DNA from: Streptomyces sp. NBC_01214
GTDB taxonomy: Bacteria; Actinomycetota; Actinomycetes; Streptomycetales; Streptomycetaceae
Assembly: GCF_026340975.1 (NCBI RefSeq)
Contig: NZ_JAPEOS010000002.1
Location: 1,547,001-1,611,000, forward strand
DNA length: 64,000 bases
Reading direction: 5' to 3'
Positions 15,485 through 24,490 of this stretch are shown here, piece by piece; positions within the stretch are counted from its first letter, which is position 1, and each line of letters starts with the position of its first letter. The notes below the pieces were generated by a model that saw nothing but the letters and a program-made list of their open reading frames with translations, was not told where the DNA came from and made no database searches. The position numbers were made by a program, and so were the translations under genes.

Positions 15485-17377
15485 GTGCCGAACTTCCCCG
15501 CAGCCCCCCACGCGGCCGAACCCGCCGTGCCGCCGTCGCCCCAGCACCCGTGCACGCCGCCCGAACTCAACCGCGGGACCTGGGACTTCGCCGCTCGCCG
15601 GTTGCTCGCCAAGATGCTCGGCGAGTTCGCCTACGAGGAGATCATCCGTCCCGTCCCCGCACCGGCCGCCGCCGGGGACGCCTGGACCCTGACCCTCGAC
15701 GACGGCAGCAGCCTCGGCTTCCGCGCCCGCCGCCGCTCGTACGGCAGCTGGCACGTCACCCCGGACACGATCACCCTGACCCCACCGGCGCCCTCGCCAT
15801 CCACACCATCCACACCGGCCGTGCCGGGCGACCTCGGGAGCCCGACCGCCTTCGGGGACCCGTACGCCTTCCTCATCCGGGCCCGCACCCTCCTCGGCCT
15901 CGACGGACCCACCCTCGGCCACCTCGTCCGCGAGCTCAGCGCCACCCTCACCGCCGACGCCCGGCTCCACCACACCGCACTCACCGCCGACGTCCTCGCC
16001 GACCTCGACTACGCCACCCTCGAAGGCCACCAGACCGGCCACCCCTGGCTCGTCCCCAACAAGGGCCGCATCGGACTCTCCGCCTCCGACACCGCCGCAT
16101 GGGCTCCCGAGGCGCGGACCCGCCAGCGGCTGCCCTGGCTCGCCGCCCACACCTCGCTCGCCGCCTACCGGGGGACCGCAGACCTGGAGGACCCCGCCCA
16201 CCTCTACACCGCCGAGCTCGACCCGGTCACCCGGGCCGCCTTCGACCGGTCCCTGCGCGACCGCGGCCTCGACCCGCTCCACTACCTCTACCTCCCGGTC
16301 CACCCCTGGCAGTGGGACGAGGTCGTCCTCCCCCTCTTCGCCCCGGCGCTCGCCTCCGGCGCCCTGGTGCCGCTTCCCGCCGATCCCGACCTGCGCCTCC
16401 CGCAGCAGTCCGTCCGCACCTTCCTCAATCTCAGCCGGCCCGACCGGCACAGCGTCAAACTTCCGCTCTCCGTCTTCAACACCATGGTCTGGCGCGGACT
16501 GCCCAGTGACCTCACGCTCGCCGCCCCCGCCGTCACCGCCTGGATCCACTCCCTCCGCGACGGCGACCCCTTCCTGCGCGACGAGTGCCGGGTCGTCCTG
16601 CTCGGCGAGGTCGCCTCCGTCACCGTCCGCCACCCCGTATACGACGCGCTCCCCGAGGTCCCGTACCAGTACAAGGAGCTCCTCGGCGCGATCTGGCGCG
16701 AGCCCCTCACCGGCCTGCTGGCACCCGGCGAGCGCGCCCGCACGCTCGCCTCCCTCCTCCACACCGACCCGCGCGGCCGGTCCTTCACCGCCGAGCTCGT
16801 GGCCCGGTCCGGGCTGACCCCCACCGTGTGGCTCCAGCGCCTCTTCGCCGCCCTCCTGCCCCCGCTGCTCCACTTCCTCTACCGCTACGGCACCGTCTTC
16901 TCCCCGCACGGCGAGAACGTCATCGTGATCTTCGACGAGCACGACGTCCCGGTCCGGCTCGCGGTCAAGGACTTCGTGGACGACGTCAACATCACCGACG
17001 AACCGCTGCCCGAGCTCGCGTCCCTGCCCGACGAGGTCCGAGCGGTCCTGCTCACCGAGCCCGCCGACTTCCTGCCCCAGTTCATCCACTCCGGGCTGTT
17101 CGTCGGCGTCTTCCGCTACCTCTCGGCCCTGTGCGAGGACGGCCTCGGCGTCCCGGAGAGCGCGTTCTGGTCCCTCGTACGGGCGGAGATCCTGCGCCAC
17201 CAGGCCCGCTTCCCCGAGCTCAAGGACCGCTACGAGCTCTTCGACCTGCTCGGCGAACGCATCGGGCGGCTCTGCCTGAACCGGAACCGGCTCTACGAAG
17301 ACGGCTACCGCGACTGCCCCGACCGTCCGCACGCCGTGCAGCACGGCACCGTACCCAACCCCTTGTACCGGCCATGA
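15485..17377 (+). CDS. IucA/IucC family NIS siderophore synthetase (second)
   Basis: The 630-residue second synthetase of the cluster. Motifs: LEGHQTGHPWLVPNKGRIGL (ATP site, near 180), YLPVHPWQWDEVVLPLFAP (near 275), QSVRTFLNLSRPDRHSVKLP (near 305), SPHGENVIVIFDEHDVPVRL (near 475) and KDFVDDVNI. These fit the IucC-like class that uses a monoamide or hydroxamate intermediate, implying two sequential condensations with the first synthetase. GTG 15485 has GAGGAG 7 nt upstream. It is separated from the acetyltransferase gene by 99 bp containing a perfect inverted repeat, so expression may be partly independent. Full length with all family landmarks. Confidence 0.9.
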   Translation: MPNFPAAPHAAEPAVPPSPQHPCTPPELNRGTWDFAARRLLAKMLGEFAYEEIIRPVPAPAAAGDAWTLTLDDGSSLGFRARRRSYGSWHVTPDTITLTPPAPSPSTPSTPAVPGDLGSPTAFGDPYAFLIRARTLLGLDGPTLGHLVRELSATLTADARLHHTALTADVLADLDYATLEGHQTGHPWLVPNKGRIGLSASDTAAWAPEARTRQRLPWLAAHTSLAAYRGTADLEDPAHLYTAELDPVTRAAFDRSLRDRGLDPLHYLYLPVHPWQWDEVVLPLFAPALASGALVPLPADPDLRLPQQSVRTFLNLSRPDRHSVKLPLSVFNTMVWRGLPSDLTLAAPAVTAWIHSLRDGDPFLRDECRVVLLGEVASVTVRHPVYDALPEVPYQYKELLGAIWREPLTGLLAPGERARTLASLLHTDPRGRSFTAELVARSGLTPTVWLQRLFAALLPPLLHFLYRYGTVFSPHGENVIVIFDEHDVPVRLAVKDFVDDVNITDEPLPELASLPDEVRAVLLTEPADFLPQFIHSGLFVGVFRYLSALCEDGLGVPESAFWSLVRAEILRHQARFPELKDRYELFDLLGERIGRLCLNRNRLYEDGYRDCPDRPHAVQHGTVPNPLYRP

Positions 17378-17413
17378 TTGCTCGCCGATGCGCTCGCTGT
17401 CAGTGCGGCCCCG

Positions 17414-17419
17414 TAGGGT
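17414..17419 (+). promoter_or_regulatory. -10 element TAGGGT upstream of dinG
   Basis: TAGGGT ends 10 nt before the dinG ATG and no Shine-Dalgarno sequence is evident, so the transcript probably has a very short or no leader. No LexA box is seen here. Confidence 0.4.
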
Positions 17420-17429
17420 TGGCAGTGCT

Positions 17430-19400
17430 ATGACGAAGCCCTCCCTCCCCGACCTGCTGCACGCCGCCGTCTCCGCCGTCGGCGGCACGGAGCGCCCCGG
17501 CCAGGTGGCCATGGCCGAAGCCGTCGCCGAAGCGATCGACGACAACTCCCACCGGCTGATCCAGGCCGGTACCGGCACCGGTAAGTCCCTCGGCTATTTG
17601 GTGCCGGCCCTCGCGCACGGTGAGCGCGTGGTCGTCGCCACGGCGACCCTCGCCCTCCAGCGGCAGCTCGTCGAGCGCGATCTGCCCCGGACGGTGGAGG
17701 CACTGCATCCGCAGCTGCGCCGCCGCCCTCAGTTCGCCATGCTCAAGGGCCGGTCCAACTACCTGTGCCTGCACCGCCTGCACGAGGGCGCTCCGCAGGA
17801 CGAGGAGGACGGACTCTTCGACCAGTTCGAGGCGGCCGCGCCCACCAGCAAGCTGGGCCAGGACCTGCTGCGCATGCGCGACTGGGCGGACGAGACCGAG
17901 ACCGGCGACCGCGACGACCTGACCCCGGGTGTTTCGGACAAGGCCTGGTCCCAGATCTCCGTCTCCTCCCGCGAGTGCCTGGGCGCGACGAAGTGCGCGT
18001 ACGGCGCCGAGTGCTTCGCGGAGGCTGCCCGTGAGCGGGCCAAGCTCGCGGACGTGGTCGTCACCAACCACGCCCTGCTCGCCATCGACGCCATCGAGGG
18101 CGCCCCCGTGCTGCCGCAGCACGAGGTGCTGATCGTGGACGAGGCCCACGAGCTGGTCTCCCGGGTGACCGGGGTCGCCACTGGCGAACTCACCCCGGGC
18201 CAGGTCAACCGGGCCGTGAAGCGTGCAGCCAAGCTGGTCGACGAGAAGACCGCGGACGCCCTGCAGACCGCCTCCGAAACCTTCGAGCGGGTCATGGAGC
18301 TGGCGCTCCCGGGTCGGCTGGAGCAGATCCCCGAGGACCTCGGCTACGCGCTGATGTCCCTGCGGGACGCCTCGCGCAACGTGATCTCGGCGATCGGCGC
18401 GACCCGGGACAAGTCCGTCCACGACGAGGACGCGGTGCGCAAGCAGGCGCTGGCCGCGGTGGAGAGCATCCACGGGGTGGCGGAGCGGATCACCAACGGC
18501 TCCGAGTACGACGTGGTCTGGTACGAGCGCCACGACCGCTTCGGCGCCACCCTGCGCGTCGCCCCCCTGTCGGTGTCCGGCCTGCTGCGCGAGAAGCTGT
18601 TCGAGGACCGCTCCGTGGTCCTGACCTCCGCCACCCTCAAGCTGGGCGGCGACTTCAACGGGGTCGCGGCCTCCCTGGGCCTGTCCCCCGAGGGGGTCGA
18701 GGGCGAGGACGTGCCCGTCTGGCGCGGCCTCGACGTCGGCTCGCCCTTCGACTACCCCAAGCAGGGCATCCTCTACGTCGCCAAGCACCTGGCCACGCCG
18801 GGTCGCGAGGGAACCCGTGGCGACATGATGGACGAGCTCGCCGAGCTGATCGAGGCGGCCGGCGGCCGCACCCTCGGCCTGTTCTCGTCCATGCGCGGCG
18901 CCAAGGCGGCCGCCGAAGAGCTGCGCGGCCGGCTCGACAACCCGATCCTGCTCCAGGGCGAGGAGACCCTCGGCGAGCTGATCAAGTCCTTCGCGGCCGA
19001 CCCGAAGACCTGCCTGTTCGGGACGCTCTCGCTCTGGCAGGGCGTGGACGTGCCCGGGCCCAGCTGTCAGCTCGTGGTCATGGACCGGATCCCCTTCCCG
19101 CGCCCCGACGACCCGCTGATGAGCGCCCGCCAGAAGTCGGTCGAGGAGCACGGCGGCAACGGCTTCATGGCCGTGGCGGCCACGCACGCCGCGCTGCTGA
19201 TGGCGCAGGGCGCCGGCCGTCTCGTACGGGCCTCAGGTGACCGGGGCGTCGTCGCGGTCCTGGACCCCCGGCTGGCGACGGCGCGGTACGGGAGCTTCCT
19301 GCGGGCCACGCTGCCGGACTTCTGGTACACCACGGACCGCAATCAGGCCCGCCGCTCGCTCGCCGCGATCGACGCTGCCGCTCAGGCTGACGGCAGGTAG
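17430..19400 (+). CDS. dinG: DinG-family ATP-dependent DNA helicase
   Basis: An XPD/DinG superfamily 2 helicase of 656 residues. Walker A AGTGTGKSLGY lies near residues 48-58 and the DEAH box VDEAHEL near 237. Four cysteines that can hold a 4Fe-4S cluster lie between them: SNYLCLHRL, RECLGATKC and YGAEC. C-terminal helicase motifs include LFSSMRGAKAAA, LFGTLSLWQGVDVPG and QGAGRLVRASGD. Its role is unwinding of forked or R-loop DNA during repair. ATG 17430 is chosen as the first start before the conserved N-terminal PSLPDLLHAAV; in-frame ATG 17388 would add 14 residues. It is convergent with lexA, with a terminator between. Confidence 0.93.
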   Translation: MTKPSLPDLLHAAVSAVGGTERPGQVAMAEAVAEAIDDNSHRLIQAGTGTGKSLGYLVPALAHGERVVVATATLALQRQLVERDLPRTVEALHPQLRRRPQFAMLKGRSNYLCLHRLHEGAPQDEEDGLFDQFEAAAPTSKLGQDLLRMRDWADETETGDRDDLTPGVSDKAWSQISVSSRECLGATKCAYGAECFAEAARERAKLADVVVTNHALLAIDAIEGAPVLPQHEVLIVDEAHELVSRVTGVATGELTPGQVNRAVKRAAKLVDEKTADALQTASETFERVMELALPGRLEQIPEDLGYALMSLRDASRNVISAIGATRDKSVHDEDAVRKQALAAVESIHGVAERITNGSEYDVVWYERHDRFGATLRVAPLSVSGLLREKLFEDRSVVLTSATLKLGGDFNGVAASLGLSPEGVEGEDVPVWRGLDVGSPFDYPKQGILYVAKHLATPGREGTRGDMMDELAELIEAAGGRTLGLFSSMRGAKAAAEELRGRLDNPILLQGEETLGELIKSFAADPKTCLFGTLSLWQGVDVPGPSCQLVVMDRIPFPRPDDPLMSARQKSVEEHGGNGFMAVAATHAALLMAQGAGRLVRASGDRGVVAVLDPRLATARYGSFLRATLPDFWYTTDRNQARRSLAAIDAAAQADGR

Positions 19401-19499
19401 TTCTCGGGAGCACGAGCGGCGACCATCCATGGGGCAACCGAAGCGGCGATCAACCCCATCCGCGAGAGCGGCGGCGGTTTGCGGCAAAGCACAGAACAA

Positions 19500-19530
19500 C
19501 CCCCGGAACCGGCGCAGTGGGCCCCGGGGG
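19500..19530. terminator. Stem-loop between convergent dinG and lexA
   Basis: CCCCCGG (19500-19506) pairs with CCGGGGG (19524-19530), with weaker internal pairing. It is less perfect than other terminators in the window. The rest of the 149-bp gap shows nothing else. Confidence 0.55.
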
Positions 19531-19549
19531 CTGAATGGGGGCGGCGGGG

Positions 19550-20344
19550 TCAGACCCGACGCAGTACCGCGACGACCTTGCCGAGGATCGTCGCCTCATC
19601 GCCGGGAATCGGCTGGTAGGCGGCGTTGTGCGGGAGGAGCCAGACGTGGCCGTCCTCGCGCTTGAAGCGCTTGACCGTGGCCTCGCCGTCGAGCATCGCG
19701 GCGACGATGTCACCGTTCTCCGCGACCGGCTGGCGACGGACCGTGACCCAGTCGCCGTCACAGATGGCGGCCTCGATCATCGAGTCGCCGACGACCTTGA
19801 GGACGAAGAGCTCGCCGTCGCCGACCAGCTGGCGGGGGAGCGGGAAGACGTCCTCGACCGACTCCTCGGCGAGGATCGGGCCGCCGGCCGCGATCCGGCC
19901 GACCAGGGGAACGTAGGAGGCGGCGGGCTTGCCGGTGGTGTCCGTGGGCTGCGAGCTCGGCTGGTCGGAGCCGCGCACCTCGTAGGCCCGGGGGCGGTGC
20001 GGGTCACGGCGCAGGAAGCCCTTGCGCTCCAGAGCCATCAGCTGGTGTGCGACCGACGAGGTGCTGGAGAGGCCGACCGCCTGGCCGATCTCCCGCATCG
20101 ACGGCGGGTAACCCCGCCGCTGCACGGAGTCGCGAATGACCTCGATGACCCTCCGCTGACGGTCCGTGAGCCCGGAGCTGTCGGCGCGGATGCCTGGAGG
20201 TCGACCTGGCAGCGAGCGTGCGGGGCGTACTGCGGGCTCCGCATCCGGGTTCAGGTTTGCGTCGTTCATGGCATGCACCGGCTCGAGTCGGCTCTGGGAG
20301 CGGTTCTGGGCGGTAATGGCGGCACTGTCTGCGGTGGTGGTCAC
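19550..20344 (-). CDS. lexA: SOS repressor LexA
   Basis: Represses DNA-damage genes and self-cleaves when RecA is activated. The 264-residue product has the N-terminal winged helix (about 58-122: LTDRQRRVIEVI, GYPPSMREIGQAVGLSSTSS). The cleavage site is Ala153-Gly154 within RIAAGGPI, and the catalytic dyad is Ser188 (VVGDSMI) with Lys225 (ATVKRFK). The GTG at 20344 is chosen because GAGAGGGG lies 6 nt upstream and it gives the N-terminus VTTTADS found in Streptomyces LexA. The ~45-residue N-terminal extension is variable. A LexA box lies 63 bp upstream, so it is autoregulated. Confidence 0.96.
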   Translation of the reverse strand: MTTTADSAAITAQNRSQSRLEPVHAMNDANLNPDAEPAVRPARSLPGRPPGIRADSSGLTDRQRRVIEVIRDSVQRRGYPPSMREIGQAVGLSSTSSVAHQLMALERKGFLRRDPHRPRAYEVRGSDQPSSQPTDTTGKPAASYVPLVGRIAAGGPILAEESVEDVFPLPRQLVGDGELFVLKVVGDSMIEAAICDGDWVTVRRQPVAENGDIVAAMLDGEATVKRFKREDGHVWLLPHNAAYQPIPGDEATILGKVVAVLRRV

Positions 20345-20407
20345 GTCGGCCCCTCTCGAAATGTTCTCCCTAGCTGGACAACGGTAGTAGCTTTCGAAAG
20401 GTTGCGC

Positions 20408-20421
20408 CAAACACACGTTCG
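20408..20421. promoter_or_regulatory. LexA-binding site (SOS box) upstream of lexA
   Basis: Read on the reverse strand the site is CGAACGTGTGTTTG. The actinobacterial SOS box is CGAAC-N4-GTTCG, so this differs at one position of the right arm. It sits 64 bp upstream of the lexA start. A 10-bp palindrome CTTTCGAAAG at 20391-20400 lies next to it, nearer the gene. Confidence 0.8.
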
Positions 20422-20626
20422 AGTGAAAAATCGCAGATCGTCCTGCGTGGGCATATCAAGGGGTGTATGGACGATTGGTTCGCCGAACGCGGGTTCGGCC
20501 CGGCATTCGCCGCCTACGGTACCGTTCCCGGTCGGATCGCCGCCTTTCGGGCTGTCCCCAGTGTGGCACCGGGGGGTCGTGCGTCCGCCCATCGGACGCC
20601 GCGACACGCAGAGCCGCGTAAATCCG

Positions 20627-20678
20627 CCACAACCCAAGATCTAGTGGTTGGATGAGCGCTGCCACCCAGAGGTTGTGG
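20627..20678 (+). promoter_or_regulatory. Candidate pair of NrdR boxes upstream of nrdR
   Basis: Two related imperfect palindromes, CCACAACCCAAGATCTAGTGG (20627-20647, quoted in part as core CAAGATCTAGTGG) and CCACCCAGAGGTTGTGG (20662-20678), are about 33 bp apart centre to centre. NrdR boxes come in pairs about three helical turns apart with CACTA-ATCTAGTG-like cores. They lie 135-186 bp before nrdR. The second is weak. The rest of the 468-bp lexA-nrdR gap (20345-20812) shows only the LexA box. Confidence 0.45.
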
Positions 20679-20812
20679 TCCTCGGGTCTTCCGGGGGCCT
20701 CGGCATCGCATATGCTGGTGGCTGCTTCACGAGCCCCCGATGGAGTCCGACTCCGTCGTTCAGGGGCTCCGTGGGGTGATTCGGTCGTGCCAAAAGGGAG
20801 GGTGAGGGAACC

Positions 20813-21325
20813 ATGCACTGCCCCTTCTGCAGGCACCCCGACAGCCGTGTCGTCGACAGCCGCACCACGGACGACGGTACGTCGATCCGCAGGCGCCGTC
20901 AGTGCCCCGACTGCTCCCGTCGATTCACGACGGTGGAGACGGCCTCACTGATGGTGATCAAGCGCAGCGGGGTGACCGAACCCTTCAGCCGTACCAAGGT
21001 CATCTCCGGCGTGCGCAAGGCGTGCCAGGGGCGACCGGTCACCGAGGACGCCCTCGCCAAGCTCGGCCAGCGGGTCGAGGAGGCGCTGCGCGCCACCGGG
21101 AGTGCCGAGCTGACCACCCACGACGTGGGTCTGGCCATACTCGGCCCGTTGCAGGAACTCGACCTGGTCGCGTACCTGCGCTTCGCTTCCGTTTACAAAG
21201 CGTTCGACACCCTTGAAGACTTCGAGACCGCCATCGCGGAACTCCGCGTATCGCGGTCTCATCCCGAAGAGTGCGAGCTCGGTGGGACCGCCCAGGTCCC
21301 CGTGCCCGCCTCCGCCGCCGACTGA
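20813..21325 (+). CDS. nrdR: Ribonucleotide reductase regulator NrdR
   Basis: A repressor of ribonucleotide reductase genes that senses ATP/dATP. The 170-residue product has the N-terminal zinc ribbon with Cys3, Cys6, Cys31 and Cys34 (MHCPFCRHPDSRVVDSR and RRQCPDCSRRF), followed by an ATP-cone domain (about 49-139: VIKRSGVTEPFSRTKVISGV). The start ATG follows GGGAGGGTGAGGGAACC. It is upstream of and same-stranded with nrdJ, 144 bp apart, matching the nrdRJ operon known in Streptomyces. Candidate NrdR boxes upstream suggest autoregulation. Confidence 0.97.
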   Translation: MHCPFCRHPDSRVVDSRTTDDGTSIRRRRQCPDCSRRFTTVETASLMVIKRSGVTEPFSRTKVISGVRKACQGRPVTEDALAKLGQRVEEALRATGSAELTTHDVGLAILGPLQELDLVAYLRFASVYKAFDTLEDFETAIAELRVSRSHPEECELGGTAQVPVPASAAD

Positions 21326-21469
21326 TCGGACCATCCGTGCCGCGGCGCTCACGCGTCGTGACGCGGCCGGTCGGCCAGGCGAAGAGACGTAGATACAAGA
21401 CACAGCACTGTGCCGCGGAATATCGATGGCACTTTAGGGCGTTTTTGCCCGCATATGGGAGGAAGCGGC

Positions 21470-24358
21470 ATGACAGAGACGGCGAGCGGCTCGGCACGTG
21501 GTTCCCGCGCCAAGGGGACCAAGGCTGCCAAGGGCGGCCTGCGTATCGAGCGCATCCACACCACCCCGGGCGTGCACCCTTACGACGAGGTGAGCTGGGA
21601 GCGCCGTGACGTCGTCATGACCAACTGGCGCGACGGCTCGGTCAACTTCGAGCAGCGCGGTGTCGAGTTCCCCGACTTCTGGTCGGTGAACGCGGTCAAC
21701 ATCGTCACCAGCAAGTACTTCCGCGGCGCGGTCGGCACCCCGCAGCGAGAGACCGGTCTGAAGCAGCTGATCGACCGGATCGTGAAGACGTACACGAAGG
21801 CCGGCGAGGACTTCGACTACTTCTCCTCGCCCGCCGACGCGGAGATCTTCGAGCACGAGCTGACCTACGCCCTCCTGCACCAGATCTTCAGCTTCAACTC
21901 CCCGGTGTGGTTCAACGTCGGTACGCCCCAGCCGCAGCAGGTCTCCGCCTGCTTCATCCTGGCCGTCGACGACTCCATGGAGTCGATCCTCGACTGGTAC
22001 AAGGAAGAGGGCATGATCTTCAAGGGCGGCTCCGGTGCCGGCCTGAACCTCTCCCGCATCCGCTCCTCCAAGGAGCTCCTCTCCTCCGGCGGCAACGCCT
22101 CCGGCCCGGTCTCCTTCATGCGCGGCGCCGACGCGTCCGCAGGAACCATCAAGTCGGGCGGCGCCACCCGCCGCGCGGCCAAGATGGTCGTCCTGGACGT
22201 GGACCACCCGGACGTCGAGGCCTTCATCGAGACCAAGGTGAAGGAGGAGGAGAAGATCCGCGCGCTGCGCGACGCGGGCTTCGACATGGACCTGGGCGGT
22301 GACGACATCACGTCCGTCCAGTACCAGAACGCCAACAACTCCGTCCGCGTGAACGACGAGTTCATGACGGCCGTCGAGAACGGCACCGAGTTCGGCCTGC
22401 GTGCCCGCATGACCGGCGAGGTCATCGAGAAGGTCGACGCCAAGGCGCTCTTCCGCAAGCTCGCCGAGGCCGCATGGGCCTGTGCCGACCCGGGCATCCA
22501 GTACGACGGTGTGATCAACAACTGGCACACCTGCCCCGAGTCCGGCCGCATCACCGCGTCGAACCCGTGCAGCGAGTACATGCACCTGGACAACACGTCC
22601 TGCAACCTCGCCTCGCTGAACCTGATGAAGTTCCTGAACGACGACGGCAAGGGCGACCAGTCCTTCGACGCCGAGCGCTTCGCCAAGGTCGTCGAGCTCG
22701 TCATCACCGCGATGGACATCTCCATCTGCTTCGCGGACTTCCCGACGCAGAAGATCGGCGACAACACCCGCGCCTTCCGTCAGCTGGGCATCGGCTACGC
22801 CAACCTCGGCGCCCTGCTGATGGCCACCGGCCACGCGTACGACTCCGACGGCGGTCGCACCCTCGCCGCGTCGATCACCTCGCTGATGACCGGTACCGCG
22901 TACAAGCGCTCCGCCGAGCTGGCCGCCATCGTCGGCCCCTACGACGGCTACGCCCGCAACGCCGAGTCCCACAAGCGCGTCATGAAGCAGCACGCCGACG
23001 CCAACGCCGTCGCGCCGCGCACCGAGGACCTGGACAACAGCATCTGGGCCGCGGCCACCGAGGCCTGGCAGGACGTCCTGCGCCTCGGCGAGAAGAACGG
23101 CTTCCGCAACTCCCAGGCCTCCGTCCTCGCGCCGACCGGCACCATCGGTCTCGCGATGTCCTGCGACACCACCGGTGTCGAGCCGGACCTGGCCCTGGTC
23201 AAGTTCAAGAAGCTCGTCGGCGGCGGCTCGATGCAGATCGTCAACGGCACCGTCCCGCAGGCCCTGCGCCGCCTGGGTTACCAGGAGGAGCAGGTCGAGG
23301 CGATCGTCTCCCACATCGCCGAGCACGGTGTGGTCGTTGACGCGCCGCACCTGAAGACCGAGCACTACTCGGTGTTCGACTGCGCGATGGGCGAGCGCTC
23401 CATCTCCGCGATGGGTCACGTCCGCATGATGGCCGCGATCCAGCCCTGGATCTCCGGCGCGATCTCGAAGACGGTCAACATGCCGGAGACTGCGACCGTC
23501 GAGGAGATCGAGGAGATCTACTTCGAGGCGTGGAAGATGGGCGTCAAGGCGCTCGCGATCTACCGCGACAACTGCAAGGTCGGCCAGCCCCTCTCCGCCA
23601 AGAAGAAGGAGGAGGAGAAGGAGGAGGTCACCGCCAAGACGGAGGAGACCATCCGCGCCGCCGTCGAGAAGGTCATCGAGTACCGCCCCGTCCGCAAGCG
23701 CCTCCCCAAGGGCCGCCCGGGCATCACCACCTCCTTCACGGTCGGTGGCGCCGAGGGCTACATGACGGCGAACTCCTACCCGGACGACGGTCTGGGCGAG
23801 GTCTTCCTGAAGATGTCCAAGCAGGGCTCGACCCTCGCGGGCATGATGGACGCCTTCTCGATCGCCGTCTCGGTCGGTCTGCAGTACGGCGTTCCGCTGG
23901 AGACCTACGTCTCGAAGTTCACGAACATGCGCTTCGAGCCGGCCGGCATGACGGACGACCCGGACGTGCGGATGGCACAGTCGATCGTCGACTACATCTT
24001 CCGTCGTCTGGCGCTGGACTTCCTGCCCTTCGAGACCCGCTCGGCCCTCGGCATCCACACCGCCGAGGAGCGCCAGCGTCACCTGGACACCGGCTCCTAC
24101 GAGCCGCTCGAGGACGAGCTGGACACCGAGTCCCTGACGCAGGCGACCCCGCTGGCCGCGGTCCCGTCGGCCCCGAAGCCGGTCACGGCCATCTCCGTTC
24201 CGGCCCCGAAGACGGCGCACAGCAGCGCCGAACTGGTCGAGATGCAGCTCGGCGTCTCCGCCGACGCCCCGCTCTGCTTCTCCTGCGGTACGAAGATGCA
24301 GCGCGCCGGCTCCTGCTACATCTGCGAGGGCTGCGGCTCGACGAGCGGCTGCAGCTGA
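21470..24358 (+). CDS. nrdJ: Vitamin B12-dependent ribonucleotide reductase (class II)
   Basis: Reduces ribonucleotides to deoxyribonucleotides using adenosylcobalamin to form the active-site thiyl radical; it works with or without oxygen. The 962-residue product has the conserved QQVSACFI redox Cys, the NPCSEYMHLDNTSCNLASLN active-site segment with the radical Cys, and the substrate-phosphate loop APTGTIGLAMSCDTTG. The C-terminus carries Cys clusters (CFSCGTKM, CYICEGCG, SGCS) that act as reductant relay. A charged KKKEEEKEE linker lies near residue 710. ATG 21470 has GGGAGGAAG upstream. A CACAGCACTGTG palindrome at 21401-21412 lies in the 144-bp leader. Cotranscription with nrdR is likely. 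Confidence 0.97.
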   Translation: MTETASGSARGSRAKGTKAAKGGLRIERIHTTPGVHPYDEVSWERRDVVMTNWRDGSVNFEQRGVEFPDFWSVNAVNIVTSKYFRGAVGTPQRETGLKQLIDRIVKTYTKAGEDFDYFSSPADAEIFEHELTYALLHQIFSFNSPVWFNVGTPQPQQVSACFILAVDDSMESILDWYKEEGMIFKGGSGAGLNLSRIRSSKELLSSGGNASGPVSFMRGADASAGTIKSGGATRRAAKMVVLDVDHPDVEAFIETKVKEEEKIRALRDAGFDMDLGGDDITSVQYQNANNSVRVNDEFMTAVENGTEFGLRARMTGEVIEKVDAKALFRKLAEAAWACADPGIQYDGVINNWHTCPESGRITASNPCSEYMHLDNTSCNLASLNLMKFLNDDGKGDQSFDAERFAKVVELVITAMDISICFADFPTQKIGDNTRAFRQLGIGYANLGALLMATGHAYDSDGGRTLAASITSLMTGTAYKRSAELAAIVGPYDGYARNAESHKRVMKQHADANAVAPRTEDLDNSIWAAATEAWQDVLRLGEKNGFRNSQASVLAPTGTIGLAMSCDTTGVEPDLALVKFKKLVGGGSMQIVNGTVPQALRRLGYQEEQVEAIVSHIAEHGVVVDAPHLKTEHYSVFDCAMGERSISAMGHVRMMAAIQPWISGAISKTVNMPETATVEEIEEIYFEAWKMGVKALAIYRDNCKVGQPLSAKKKEEEKEEVTAKTEETIRAAVEKVIEYRPVRKRLPKGRPGITTSFTVGGAEGYMTANSYPDDGLGEVFLKMSKQGSTLAGMMDAFSIAVSVGLQYGVPLETYVSKFTNMRFEPAGMTDDPDVRMAQSIVDYIFRRLALDFLPFETRSALGIHTAEERQRHLDTGSYEPLEDELDTESLTQATPLAAVPSAPKPVTAISVPAPKTAHSSAELVEMQLGVSADAPLCFSCGTKMQRAGSCYICEGCGSTSGCS

Positions 24359-24428
24359 AACCGGGCGGAACCGCGCCCGATGCGACATTGAGCATCTGCT
24401 GCTGAGGGTGCTGATCTGCACGTGAGAG

Positions 24429-24455
24429 AGGGTGTCGACCATGGGTCGGCACCCT
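24429..24455. terminator. Terminator after nrdJ
   Basis: A 12-bp stem with one T-G wobble (24429-24440 with 24444-24455) closes a 3-nt ATG loop and is followed by TTCC. It lies between the convergent nrdJ and hxlR-type genes. Confidence 0.75.
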
Positions 24456-24490
24456 TTCCGCGTTGTGGATCTACTCTTTGGCGCACCGGT

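Noticed and set aside
14909..17578. Reverse-strand open frame of about 890 codons opposite the second NIS synthetase
   Set aside because: Composition-biased antisense of a clear IucA/IucC gene; no motif and it ignores the gene boundaries.
20345..20812. Cobalamin riboswitch before nrdRJ
   Set aside because: I see no B12-box-like sequence here. In Streptomyces the B12 riboswitch is known from the class Ia nrdABS operon rather than from nrdRJ.
20822..20920. Zinc-ribbon start of nrdR as a possible separate small gene
   Set aside because: The ribbon continues in frame into the ATP-cone domain of NrdR at normal spacing.
21434..24442. Long reverse-strand open frame opposite nrdJ
   Set aside because: Same reason: an antisense shadow of nrdJ with Asp/Gly/Val/Leu/Arg-biased sequence and no recognisable domain.
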